This document shows, one piece after another, positions 6,318-13,689 of a DNA stretch of 15,572 nucleotides. Source of the DNA: an uncultured Chitinophagaceae bacterium (GTDB lineage: Bacteria; Bacteroidota; Bacteroidia; Chitinophagales; Chitinophagaceae). How positions within the stretch are numbered: position 1 is the stretch's first letter; each line of letters begins with the position of its first letter. The translations under genes and the position numbers were made by a program. Below the pieces are notes generated by a model. It worked only from the letters and a program-made list of their open reading frames with translations, had not been told where the DNA came from and made no database searches. Location of the stretch: NCBI GenBank assembly GCA_937996595.1, contig CALKVC010000155.1, positions 1 to 15,572 on the forward strand. Reading direction: 5' to 3'.

Positions 6318-6803
6318 TCATTTTGTTCGCAATTTATCAATTTCCTTACTCAATACAGCAACAGCATCCTGCAGTTCGCCGGTAGATTCATAGGTTATTT
6401 TCAAATCCTTATCCAAAACAATATGTTGCGGATATGTTTTTACCCACCGTGTTTTTATTACATCCGTTAAAACTGAGCCATCAGGTATCTGGATATAATT
6501 GAATGGTCTCCGTTTTAAGAAAGCCTGTATTGCTGATGGTTCCTCATCTGCTAATGCCAGGAACACTACACTGGTATCGCTTTCATATTTAGCAACCAGC
6601 GCATTCAGGTCATCCATTTCATTCAGGCAATTGCCGCACCAGGTTGCCCATACATTGATAACGGTGGTTTTGCCGGCCAGGTCTTTCTCCGTAATAGCCT
6701 TACCATCCAGTGTTTTGAGGCTGAAATCTGGTAATTGTTCACCTTTGTTTGAACAGCCTAAGAATACGGACATTATAACAAACAGTAAAATCGTATTTTT
6801 CAT
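6318..6803 (-). CDS. TlpA-like thioredoxin-fold lipoprotein
   Basis: A 161-residue exported protein. Residues 1-17 form a lipoprotein signal peptide ending FLGC, so C17 is the likely lipid-modified residue. A thioredoxin domain follows, with WATWCGNC (C56, C59) as the redox site and a cis-proline at P125 (KTYPQH). The DFSLKTLDGK opening and the insert between the CXXC motif and the proline are typical of TlpA/ResA proteins, which reduce disulfides or haem-binding cysteines outside the cytoplasm. The CXXC dipeptide is GN instead of the more common GP or EP. It is the first gene of a leftward operon with a FemAB/GNAT-like protein and a membrane hydrolase. A well-formed promoter (6856-6827) precedes it. 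Its partner proteins are not known. Confidence 0.88.
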   Translation of the reverse strand: MKNTILLFVIMSVFLGCSNKGEQLPDFSLKTLDGKAITEKDLAGKTTVINVWATWCGNCLNEMDDLNALVAKYESDTSVVFLALADEEPSAIQAFLKRRPFNYIQIPDGSVLTDVIKTRWVKTYPQHIVLDKDLKITYESTGELQDAVAVLSKEIDKLRTK

Positions 6804-7239
6804 ATGTTATTGTAATAACCGGTTCCATTATAAGTTATGCTTATTATTCCCGTCAAGAACCGTACTTGCTACGAAATTAACAAAATCTGCCCACTGCATG
6901 GCATTAATACCAGCGATTCATGTTAACCGTTATTTGGTTTTATGATCAATTGATATAAAATGCAGTTTCTTATCTCTACACAGATAGCATACAATGATAC
7001 TTACACAGCATATAGTGAAGTTAACATTAAAAAGTATACCGGTAATTTTAAAAGTTCTTTGCAGCAATTCAGAAAATTAGCTGTCATATCATAAACTAAT
7101 GGTTGCTGATATGGCCTTACTGGCAGTTGCCGATTTAGTAAATATGGCTTATTGTGTTTGCCGTTATGTGATTGTTTAAAGTATTTGACAGGATAGTTTT
7201 TTCCGGATTATTTATTTCAGGCTTAATAAACGTATACAA
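6804..7239. other. Divergent intergenic region between the tlpA-like and doxX-like genes
   Basis: The region holds 436 bp between two outward-facing genes. The leftward promoter lies at 6856-6827. For the rightward gene only a weak candidate is seen: TTTG at 7184-7187, 21 bp, then TATTTATT at 7209-7216, followed by the ATG at 7240. A 10-bp palindrome ATCAATTGAT is at 6945-6954. No convincing gene or RNA was found between. Confidence 0.5.
6827..6856 (-). promoter_or_regulatory. Promoter of the leftward operon, sigma70-like boxes
   Basis: On the minus strand TTGACG (6856-6851) is followed after 18 bp by TATAAT (6832-6827), close to the enterobacterial sigma70 consensus and ending 24 bp before the ATG of the TlpA-like gene at 6803. 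It does not match the Bacteroidota -7 box TAnnTTTG at its 3' half. The position is right for a start site near 6820. Confidence 0.55.
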
Positions 7240-7632
7240 ATGAGAATATTTGAAAAGACATTTCTCCTTCGCTTTGCGGTAGCTGTCATTTTAATCATGC
7301 ACAGTGTTCCCGGTATGTTCAATAACGGCATTTATGAATTCGGGAAATTCTATTTGAATGAAACCGGGTTTTCGCCGGTAGGTGTGCCGTTGGCCTGGGC
7401 GATAAAACTTTCGCATGTAATCTGTGCCGTTTTATTCCTGTTAAACAGGTTTATAAAGCCAGCCGGTATTATAACCATATTTATTTTAGTAACCGGTATA
7501 TTCATGGTTCATTTAAAAGAAGGCTGGTATGTTGTTGGAGGCGGAAGAAACGGGATAGAGTTTAATTTTTTACTGATATTCGTTCTGTTAACAATACTTT
7601 TTCCTGATGGCTTTTCTAAGAAGCCGGGCTGA
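7240..7632 (+). CDS. DoxX-like small membrane protein
   Basis: A 130-residue protein with four predicted membrane helices (about residues 8-27, 49-66, 73-91 and 107-122). The layout, with an early helix followed by LPLAWAIKLSHV-type and GIFMVHLKEGWYVVGGGRNG (88-107) segments, matches the DoxX family; the GWYVVGGGRNGIEFN stretch before the last helix is the family's clearest signature. DoxX-like proteins are small inner-membrane proteins, some linked to thiol and oxidative-stress control, but the reaction is not defined for this branch. The upstream promoter is weak and the downstream gene is 215 bp away, so it may be transcribed alone. Confidence 0.78.
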   Translation: MRIFEKTFLLRFAVAVILIMHSVPGMFNNGIYEFGKFYLNETGFSPVGVPLAWAIKLSHVICAVLFLLNRFIKPAGIITIFILVTGIFMVHLKEGWYVVGGGRNGIEFNFLLIFVLLTILFPDGFSKKPG

Positions 7633-7847
7633 TACGTTTATTCCTGTAACCGCCCGGAACTGATGGATGCTTCCACTCCTTCAATCCTGAACAAACAAGG
7701 TTATAAATTACTTTTACAAACAGTTTTAATATTATCCTACATACAGGGAGCCAACTTGGCGCTTTCAGAAAATATTTGTTCCTTTAAAGAAGTTTGGCAG
7801 GAAGCAGTTACTAAAATTATTCTTCACATTAAACAGGCAACAGGTCT

Positions 7848-8576
7848 ATGGCAGGCATCATTGTTCAATTAGCTATTTCCTGGTTAATCATATGGCTTTA
7901 TGAAAAAGGAAATTTGTCGGTTTTGGGTTTCCGTCCAACAAAAAGGCGGTTGCTCCATTTCATCCTTTTCTTTTTCCTTACTGCCGCTTGCTGTGCTTCC
8001 GGCTTCCTGTTACGGATGTATTTTGGCAAAGAGACCTGGCAATTAAACCCGTCATTGAGCGCTGCGCTGGTACTGGAAGGTTTTTGGTGGAATATAAAGT
8101 CGGTATTGTTTGAAGAACTCATTTTCCGGGGCGTATTATTTTATATTCTTATCAGGAAAATCGGTGCAATTAAAGCCATGATCCTCTCTTCCATTGCCTT
8201 TGGCATGTATCACTGGTTTTCACAGGAAGTATTTGGGAATATCACTCAAATGGCCATCACATTCTTATTAACCGGCATCATGGGAATGTTGTATGCTTAT
8301 GGATACGTTAAAACCTATTCCCTGTACATCCCCTGCGCCATACACCTGGGCTGGAACATCACCCAGGGATTTCTGTTTTCACAAGGCCCCATAGGCAACG
8401 GAATCCTGGTGCAAGCGGTGCCACAACCTGTTGTAAACGTATCATACTTCGTCTATTTCTGTATCCTGCTTGTACCGCTGTTAAGCGCCTGGGGCTTAAA
8501 CTTCTTGCTACTGCATCGCGGGGTACACACGGTACCGCCTGCATATGACTGGCAAAATGAAAAACCAACTGATTGA
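7848..8576 (+). CDS. CPBP family intramembrane glutamic endopeptidase (CAAX protease-like)
   Basis: A 242-residue inner-membrane protein with about six or seven hydrophobic segments. It carries the CPBP/Abi motifs in order: FEELIFRGVLF with E89, E90 and R94; FGMYHW with H122; and HLGWN with H166 and N170. These residues line the catalytic site of the Rce1-type proteases, so the active site looks complete. The family includes CAAX prenyl proteases, bacteriocin self-immunity proteins and MroQ-like regulators; the substrate is unknown. The ATG at 7848 gives a membrane helix at the N-terminus followed by the conserved SVLGFRPTKRR. It is 19 bp before a small exported protein gene, so the two may be co-transcribed. 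Confidence 0.88.
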   Translation: MAGIIVQLAISWLIIWLYEKGNLSVLGFRPTKRRLLHFILFFFLTAACCASGFLLRMYFGKETWQLNPSLSAALVLEGFWWNIKSVLFEELIFRGVLFYILIRKIGAIKAMILSSIAFGMYHWFSQEVFGNITQMAITFLLTGIMGMLYAYGYVKTYSLYIPCAIHLGWNITQGFLFSQGPIGNGILVQAVPQPVVNVSYFVYFCILLVPLLSAWGLNFLLLHRGVHTVPPAYDWQNEKPTD

Positions 8577-8595
8577 TCAGATAAAATAATATCGC

Positions 8596-8994
8596 ATGCG
8601 AGCTGTCATATTTACTACTATGGTTCTATACCTTATCTCAAACCTTTCATGCAGCTCCGCAGCTTCCGGTGATTGTAAAAAATTCCGGCAGGGACGCTTT
8701 GCGTATCATGACAGAAAAGGTTCCAGGGAATTCATCTTCTTAAGGAATGATTCCACGCAAACAGAAACGGAGCAGCCATCGGGGCTCTCATCTGAATGGA
8801 AGATTACATGGAAAAATGATTGCACCTATACCCTCACGTTATTAAAGAGTGATTATGGCAATATCCAAAACACGGGCAACCCGCCTTCCTATACCTTTGA
8901 GATCATTGCCGTCACTGATACATACTATGTTTTCAAAAAGGAATTCAGCCTGTTTGAAAGCGGCTTTGTTGATACCATCTGGATAACCAGGTAA
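8596..8994 (+). CDS. Small exported protein, possible lipoprotein, unknown function
   Basis: A 132-residue protein with an N-terminal hydrophobic segment ending in SNLSC (C19), a loose lipobox in which the usual leucine position holds asparagine. The mature part is small and beta-rich. The order CKKFRQGRFAY (27-37), then FIFLRNDSTQTE (46-57), then WKITWKNDCTYTLTL (68-82), is a pattern I recognise from short Bacteroidota lipoproteins that databases sometimes label DNA topoisomerase IV; nothing here supports an enzyme of that kind. The two cysteines, C27 and C76, could form a disulfide outside the cytoplasm. The gene starts 19 bp after the CPBP protease gene. Function is unknown. Confidence 0.75.
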   Translation: MRAVIFTTMVLYLISNLSCSSAASGDCKKFRQGRFAYHDRKGSREFIFLRNDSTQTETEQPSGLSSEWKITWKNDCTYTLTLLKSDYGNIQNTGNPPSYTFEIIAVTDTYYVFKKEFSLFESGFVDTIWITR

Positions 8995-9183
8995 AATGCA
9001 GTAAGCCATCCCGGTATGGTTGATGTGCAATTACCCTAGATGGGCAGCCATCATTTTCATGAAGCGGATTACCAATTGTATCTTATTTTCCGGTTACCCT
9101 GCAGAAGTACCCGCCAGATTTAGTTATTTTAAAGTAAAGATTTCGTATTTTCCGTATAGAAAATATTAAACAACACATGCTCT

Positions 9184-9621
9184 ATGGCTGCAAAAACAAA
9201 AACGGCTGAAACGGCTGTTAATGTATCTGACTTTATCCAATCATTTGTTGATAACGAACAGAAAAAACAAGACAGTTACAGGCTTATTGAACTGATGAGC
9301 CAATGGTCGGGTTTTGAACCAAAAATGTGGGGGCCTACCATGATTGGGTTTGGCAGTTATCATTACAAGTATGCCAGCGGGCATGAAGGAGATTCCATGC
9401 TGATAGGTTTTTCGCCGAGAAAAGCTGAATTCTCCCTATATGTTTCGGCTCCGGGAAATGACAATAAAAAACTGCTTGACAAACTGGGAAAGTATACAAT
9501 GGGGAAAGCCTGTATTTATTTTAAAAAATTATCAGACATTGACCTTACGGTACTTGAAAAATTATGTTTGGCTACCATTAAGTACATAAACGAGCATCAT
9601 GAATGTGCCTGCAGGGATTAA
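9184..9621 (+). CDS. DUF1801 domain protein
   Basis: A 145-residue cytosolic protein made of one DUF1801 domain. Typical features are the N-terminal TAVNVSDFIQSFVDNEQKKQD stretch (about 11-31), EPKMWGPTMIGFGSYHYKY (about 45-63), and the strand pair MLIGFSPRKAEFSLYV (about 71-86) followed by KLGKYTMGKACIYFKKLSDI (about 99-118). The fold is related to YdhG and to frataxin-like proteins; the cellular role is not established, and some members bind metal or DNA-repair-related ligands only by inference. It is preceded by a 189-bp gap with no consensus promoter and followed 58 bp later by the antiporter gene. Confidence 0.85.
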   Translation: MAAKTKTAETAVNVSDFIQSFVDNEQKKQDSYRLIELMSQWSGFEPKMWGPTMIGFGSYHYKYASGHEGDSMLIGFSPRKAEFSLYVSAPGNDNKKLLDKLGKYTMGKACIYFKKLSDIDLTVLEKLCLATIKYINEHHECACRD

Positions 9622-9679
9622 TGCCCGGTTAAAGCAGACCATTCAATAACTTTTTTAATCCCATTTTTCAGCATTTTTA

Positions 9680-10864
9680 ATGACAACATCCATTATCATA
9701 TTCCTCTGTGTTTTGGTCTTAATCGCTTATTTGTTTGACCTTACATCTTCCAAAACTAAAATACCTTCTGTAATCCTGTTGCTTCTTTTAGGTTTTACTG
9801 TAAAAGTGATTACAGGTTCATTAAATATACATACGGTAAACCTGGAGCCTGTTTTACCCGTATTTGGCACCATCGGGCTCATCCTTATTGTACTGGAAGG
9901 TTCGCTGGAATTAGAAGCCAACAAACAAAAACTGCCTTTAATCCTAAAATCATCCTTAGTGGCGCTGATCCCATTGATGGCAGGCAGTTTTGGATTAGCC
10001 TATTACCTTAATTATGCAGCACAAATACCTTTTAAGATAGCCCTGGCAAATGCCATCCCGTTAACCATAATCAGCAGTGCCATTGCCATTCCCAGCGCCA
10101 AACATCTGTTAACCGGGCAAAAAGAATTTATTACTTACGAAAGCAGCCTGTCCGATATTTTCGGGGTGATATTCTTCAATTTCATCACGCTAAACGACAA
10201 TATCGGTTCCTCATCATTTGGAAAATTCAGCATAGAGATGATTTTGATGTTGGTTATTTCATTCATAGCAACGCTATTATTAGCCGGGTTCCTTAACAAG
10301 ATCAAACATCATATCAAATTTATACCCATGATCATCTTTGTGGTATTAATTTATGGTATTTCAAAATTATATCACCTGCCCGGGTTGATTTTCATTCTCA
10401 TTTTTGGCCTGTTCTTAGGAAATATTGATGAACTAAGGCATATCAGCTTCATCCAAAAATTTCACCCGGTCAATTTCAGCAAAGACGTTCACCGGTTCAG
10501 GGAAATAACAACAGAATTAGCCTTCCTGGTGAGGGCCATGTTTTTCATTTTGTTTGGCTTTTTAATTGAAACAAAAGAAGTAATGAATGTTGATACCATT
10601 TACCTGGCATTAGCCATCACCGGATCTGTTTTTTTATTGCGATTTATCACCCTGGCCATTTTCAGGGTACCGGTAATGCCTTTATTATTTATTGCTCCCA
10701 GGGGATTGATAACGATTTTGCTTTTTCTTTCCATTCCATTGGTACAACAAATACCGATTATTGACAAATCCCTGATAATACAGGTAATCCTGTTAACGGC
10801 ACTGGTGATGATGTTTGGATTAATCGGGTACAAAAAACCAGGTGGGGAAGCTGATAAAACCTGA
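9680..10864 (+). CDS. Cation:proton antiporter (Na+/H+ exchanger family, CPA type)
   Basis: A 394-residue inner-membrane protein with about 11 or 12 hydrophobic segments, the usual length for a bare exchanger without a cytosolic regulatory tail. The conserved core is visible: LEGSLELE (72-79) after the third helix; ESSLSDIFGVIFFNF (154-168), with D159 in the position of the ion-binding aspartate, although the preceding Asn of CPA1 proteins is Ser here; LVRAMFFILFGFLIE (283-297); and APRGLITILLFL (339-350). It should exchange a monovalent cation for protons and so serve pH or salt balance. Ion preference cannot be read. It follows the DUF1801 gene by 58 bp on the same strand, so read-through is possible. 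Confidence 0.9.
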   Translation: MTTSIIIFLCVLVLIAYLFDLTSSKTKIPSVILLLLLGFTVKVITGSLNIHTVNLEPVLPVFGTIGLILIVLEGSLELEANKQKLPLILKSSLVALIPLMAGSFGLAYYLNYAAQIPFKIALANAIPLTIISSAIAIPSAKHLLTGQKEFITYESSLSDIFGVIFFNFITLNDNIGSSSFGKFSIEMILMLVISFIATLLLAGFLNKIKHHIKFIPMIIFVVLIYGISKLYHLPGLIFILIFGLFLGNIDELRHISFIQKFHPVNFSKDVHRFREITTELAFLVRAMFFILFGFLIETKEVMNVDTIYLALAITGSVFLLRFITLAIFRVPVMPLLFIAPRGLITILLFLSIPLVQQIPIIDKSLIIQVILLTALVMMFGLIGYKKPGGEADKT

Positions 10865-10869
10865 TAATA

Positions 10870-10888
10870 GGATGCATACAAGGCATCC
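10870..10888 (+). terminator. Stem-loop directly after the antiporter gene
   Basis: GGATGC (10870-10875) and GCATCC (10883-10888) form a perfect 6-bp stem with a 7-nt loop, 5 bp after the stop. There is no T-tract, so termination is uncertain. Confidence 0.35.
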
Positions 10889-10994
10889 CTGCTGCCGCAA
10901 ACCGGTTTCAATAACATGGTTTATTATATTAAAACCGCAAAAGGATATCCTGTATAAGCAGATCATATAAATACGATTTATTAAAACTCATTTC

Positions 10995-11555
10995 ATGAAA
11001 AAGCTTTCCCGTTTCTCACTGGTCATATTATTATTGGCTTATTCAAAATTATCAGCAGCCCAAATTCCCGGTAACAATACCGGAAAAGCTACCATTGTAA
11101 AATCGCAGGCAATTAATGCTGCGGCAATAAGCGGTAAGGGACTTGTTGTTGCTGATTCAGTTCTTAAAGTAGTTTCTATTGAGGATAAATACCAGGTGGG
11201 CGTTTCTGTTGTTAGCCGGTCAAAAATAAATGACAAAACACCGGCAGACGCCATTATTCATGATGTTGTTACAGAGGTTTACCACATTGTTGAAGGTTCC
11301 GGTATCTTACTGGTGGGAGGCACCCTTGATTCTCCTGTGCAGATTCCGGCCGGCAGTGCTATTGTAAAAAAAATAACTGGCCCCAGTTCTACCGGTAAAA
11401 AAATTAACGGCGGTACGCAGTACGAAGTTGGTCCGGGCGATGTGGTTGTAATTCCGCCTAACACGCCGCATGGTTTTATAGAACTAATAACAAATACGAT
11501 CGTTTATACACTGATACGGATTGATTCGGAAAAAGTGCTGGAGTTAAAAAATTAG
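10995..11555 (+). CDS. Secreted cupin-domain protein
   Basis: A 186-residue protein with a signal peptide of about 22 residues (KKLSRF then a hydrophobic run, ending KLSAA), so it acts in the periplasm or outside. One cupin barrel follows. The first motif is HDVVTEVYHIVEG (89-101) with H89 and E94; the earlier histidine of the usual HxH pair is isoleucine at position 87, so one metal ligand differs, though H97 is nearby. The second motif GPGDVVVIPPNTPHGF (146-161) supplies H159. An insert (about 111-140) sits between the two motifs. Function and substrate are unknown. It has 130 bp of non-coding DNA before it and 137 bp after it, so it is probably transcribed alone. Confidence 0.83.
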   Translation: MKKLSRFSLVILLLAYSKLSAAQIPGNNTGKATIVKSQAINAAAISGKGLVVADSVLKVVSIEDKYQVGVSVVSRSKINDKTPADAIIHDVVTEVYHIVEGSGILLVGGTLDSPVQIPAGSAIVKKITGPSSTGKKINGGTQYEVGPGDVVVIPPNTPHGFIELITNTIVYTLIRIDSEKVLELKN

Positions 11556-11692
11556 CATGCCTTTTTATATATGAAAGATGACTATAACCTTCCGGATTAA
11601 TATACCAAAAAGCTGATTATTTTATATAAACGGCTTTCCCCTTCAAACATTTTTCAGGATATTTACTATCTATCTATTTAAACGACATATAA

Positions 11693-12112
11693 ATGGCAAG
11701 ACAAGTTTTTATTAACCTGGCAGTGTCAGACCTTAAAAAATCTATGGATTTTTATGCCGCCCTGGGATTTACCAATAACCCGCAATTTTCTGATGATACA
11801 GCAAAATGCATGGTTTGGAGTGAGCATATTTTTGTGATGATATTGAATCACGAAAAATTTTCAAGCTTCACAACAAAACCGATTGCTGATACAAAATCGA
11901 AACTGGCTGGTATATTTTCATTAGCTGTAGAGAGTGTAGACGAAGTAAACCGTATTGTATCAAATGGCCTTGCTGCAGGGGGAACCGAACCCAACGACAT
12001 GAAGGATTACGGATTCATGCAAATGCGTACCATTGAAGATTTTGACGGGCATACCTGGGAAATTTTCTATATGGATATGTCAAAATTTCCAACAGGTGAG
12101 CCAAACGTATAA
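11693..12112 (+). CDS. VOC superfamily protein
   Basis: A 139-residue cytosolic VOC-fold protein. It opens QVFINLAVSDLKKSMDFYAALGF (4-26), continues with VWSEHIFVMILNHEKF (41-56) and closes with RTIEDFDGHTWEIFYMD (112-128), where E124 is at the usual metal-ligand position. These features are typical of the glyoxalase/bleomycin-resistance/dioxygenase superfamily, and the HxFVMILNHEKF pattern is common in a Bacteroidota branch of unknown substrate. The gene leads a run of three same-strand genes (VOC, PhnB-like VOC, DinB). Its stop is 34 bp before the next start. No promoter consensus was found; the 137-bp leader is AT-rich with three CTAT units near 11668. Confidence 0.86.
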   Translation: MARQVFINLAVSDLKKSMDFYAALGFTNNPQFSDDTAKCMVWSEHIFVMILNHEKFSSFTTKPIADTKSKLAGIFSLAVESVDEVNRIVSNGLAAGGTEPNDMKDYGFMQMRTIEDFDGHTWEIFYMDMSKFPTGEPNV

Positions 12113-12146
12113 ACAAACCAATTTATCAATCATCAATAAAAATGAC

Positions 12147-12587
12147 ATGGCACTAATAAATCCTTACATCCATTTCAATGGAAACGCTGAAGAAGCTTTT
12201 TCATTTTACCAATCAGTTTTTGGCGGAACATTCGCCCGGGTAACCCGATTCAGGGATATGCCAATGGAAGGCCTTCCTATTTCAGAAAATGAAGCAGATA
12301 AGATCATGCATATTGCTTTGCCCATTGGGAAGCACAGCGTGTTAATGGGAAGCGACACACCTGAATTTATGGGTAAACACAATGAAAATGAGAACAGGAG
12401 TAAAATTTCAATCAGTGCTGAAAGCAGGGATGAAGCAGACAGGATATTCAATGGCCTTTCAGCAGGCGGGCAAATAGAAATGCCTATTGGAGACAGCCCC
12501 TGGGGTTCTTATTTCGGCATGTTCAGGGACAAATACGGCATAGAATGGATGATAGATTTTGACGAACGCTATAAAGCACAGTTATAA
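12147..12587 (+). CDS. PhnB-like VOC family protein
   Basis: A 146-residue cytosolic protein of the PhnB/YjdN-like VOC branch. The start INPYIHFNGNAEEAFSFYQSVFGG (4-27), the middle IMHIALPIGKHSVLMGSDTP (51-70) and the end PWGSYFGMFRDKYGIEWMIDF (about 118-138) are the hallmark blocks. Members are often annotated as 3-demethylubiquinone methyltransferase-like, but that activity is not shown. The open frame extends upstream to 12033 inside the preceding VOC gene; the ATG at 12147 fits the family start and leaves a 34-bp spacer, so it is chosen. It lies between another VOC gene and a DinB-family gene. Confidence 0.87.
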   Translation: MALINPYIHFNGNAEEAFSFYQSVFGGTFARVTRFRDMPMEGLPISENEADKIMHIALPIGKHSVLMGSDTPEFMGKHNENENRSKISISAESRDEADRIFNGLSAGGQIEMPIGDSPWGSYFGMFRDKYGIEWMIDFDERYKAQL

Positions 12588-12675
12588 AAGCGTATACCCG
12601 GTAAAAAATAAATAGTGATGCGGTTGTATTGAAATACTATGTGTTGCTGAAGGGTTGCATGCTAAATGGCATTTT

Positions 12676-13200
12676 ATGGATAAGCAAAAAATCAGCATTG
12701 AATTAACAGAGAAGCACCGGCAATTCACGCACTATATTTCATCTATTTCCGGGGATGCATTTTTACAAAATGAACCGGGTAAATGGTCTGCCGGCCAGCA
12801 ACTGGAACATATCTATCTTAGTGTAAAGCCGGTAAGGCTGGCTTTTAGTTTCCCAAAATTCCTGCTTCAGTTGATCTGGGGAAAATCTAACAGGACCGGC
12901 AGAAATTATGATGACCTGGTGAACAAATACCTTGACAAACTGGCCAAAGGCGGAAAAGCACCTGCTCCCTTTGTTCCAAAACGGGTGGGGTTGGAAAGAA
13001 AGGAAAAACTGATACAAGTGCTGACAGATGAAATTATAACATTGAATAAAAAAACAGCCCGGTTTTCTGAATCCGAGCTTGATACTTATGTTTTACCTCA
13101 TCCCTTACTTGGAAAGCTTACTTTAAGGGAAATGCTGTTATTCTGTATTTACCATGTTCAGCATCACCAACATGCCATAGAGAAAAGTATCGCTGCATAG
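12676..13200 (+). CDS. DinB-family protein
   Basis: A 174-residue four-helix-bundle protein of the DinB/YfiT superfamily. KWSAGQQLEHIYLSV (36-50) gives the first histidine H45, and YHVQHHQHAI (159-168) gives the C-terminal pair H160 and H164, which together make the expected three-histidine metal site. Members include bacillithiol and mycothiol S-transferases and maleylpyruvate isomerases; which applies here is unknown. The frame is open to a TTG at 12655, but the ATG at 12676 starts closer to the first helix and is preferred. The gene lies 88 bp after the PhnB-like gene on the same strand. A joint role in thiol-dependent detoxification is an inference from family membership only. Confidence 0.82.
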   Translation: MDKQKISIELTEKHRQFTHYISSISGDAFLQNEPGKWSAGQQLEHIYLSVKPVRLAFSFPKFLLQLIWGKSNRTGRNYDDLVNKYLDKLAKGGKAPAPFVPKRVGLERKEKLIQVLTDEIITLNKKTARFSESELDTYVLPHPLLGKLTLREMLLFCIYHVQHHQHAIEKSIAA

Positions 13201-13275
13201 AAAAGCAGGATATGGAATAAGCGATGCTCTTAAATACCATACCTGCATTACAGTGTTGTAACCCTACCCTGTTAC

Positions 13276-13572
13276 TTAATTACCTGCAAAAGGAGTTCCG
13301 AATATCCCAACTGCCAGTTCTGCCCAAACCAGCATAAGTATGGCTACTATAAATAAACATATGGCTATCCGGTACCCGGAGATTTTCACTTTCCTTAGCA
13401 CCAGTTCGCAGGCCAGTCCGGTGCCGAGTAATAAGGTACCGGCTACCAGGAAGTCGAATATACTCCAGTTGACCTCGCTGGTAAATAGCATGGCTATCAA
13501 TGGCACCAGGAGTAAAACCACTATTATGCAAAATATAATTGCCAGCCGGGCATTTTGTTTTAACATGATCAT
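13276..13572 (-). CDS. Small conserved membrane protein of unknown function
   Basis: A 98-residue inner-membrane protein with three hydrophobic segments (about residues 9-30, 39-58 and 69-90). Two blocks look conserved from what I recall of Bacteroidota proteins: NWSIFDFLVAGTLLLGTGL (35-53) and the C-terminus WAELAVGIFGTPFAGN (83-98). LRKVKISGYR (59-68) forms a basic loop between helices two and three. No known domain name comes to mind. The ATG at 13572 or the one two codons on (13566) could be the start. It has its own complete consensus promoter 28 bp upstream and converges with the DinB gene, with a 75-bp gap, so it is a single-gene transcript. Confidence 0.78.
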   Translation of the reverse strand: MIMLKQNARLAIIFCIIVVLLLVPLIAMLFTSEVNWSIFDFLVAGTLLLGTGLACELVLRKVKISGYRIAICLFIVAILMLVWAELAVGIFGTPFAGN

Positions 13573-13599
13573 GATTTATCCATTTTTATAATGACAACA

Positions 13600-13630
13600 C
13601 AAAGATAATAAAAGCACTTTGTATTTCAAA
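13600..13630 (-). promoter_or_regulatory. Complete Bacteroidota consensus promoter
   Basis: On the minus strand TTTG (13630-13627) is followed after exactly 19 bp by TATCTTTG (13607-13600). This equals the consensus TTTG-N19-TAnnTTTG at all fixed positions. The start site should be near 13593, giving a leader of about 20 bases before the ATG at 13572. Confidence 0.8.
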
Positions 13631-13658
13631 GTATATTTTCATCATTTCCCCTTTTCAG

Positions 13659-13689
13659 AAAAAAAAGGTAACCAGTTGGCTAACTGGCT
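13659..13689 (-). terminator. Intrinsic terminator facing left with no gene before it
   Basis: Read on the minus strand, AGCCAGTT (13689-13682) pairs with AACTGGTT (13677-13670), an 8-bp stem with one G-U pair and a 4-nt loop, followed after 3 nt by eight T's (13666-13659). That is a good intrinsic terminator. It ends no annotated leftward gene, because the protein-coding gene on the right is on the plus strand. Confidence 0.55.

Noticed and set aside
7663..7872. Rightward open frame of 69 codons before the CPBP gene
   Set aside because: It overlaps the start of the CPBP gene in another frame, has no recognisable domain, signal or membrane segment, and no promoter.
8596..8994. Calling the small exported protein a DNA topoisomerase IV subunit
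   Set aside because: At 132 residues with an N-terminal hydrophobic segment it has none of the topoisomerase domains; that label is a database misnomer for look-alike lipoproteins.
11661..11680. Three CTAT units before the VOC gene as a phase-variable repeat
   Set aside because: Three copies are too few for slippage-driven variation, and the AT-rich leader explains them.
12033..12146. N-terminal extension of the PhnB-like protein to 12033
   Set aside because: The extension lies inside the preceding VOC gene in another frame, and the family start matches the ATG at 12147.
13340..13591. Rightward open frame opposite the 98-residue membrane protein
   Set aside because: It is antisense to a gene with a consensus promoter and conserved-looking motifs, and has no features of its own.
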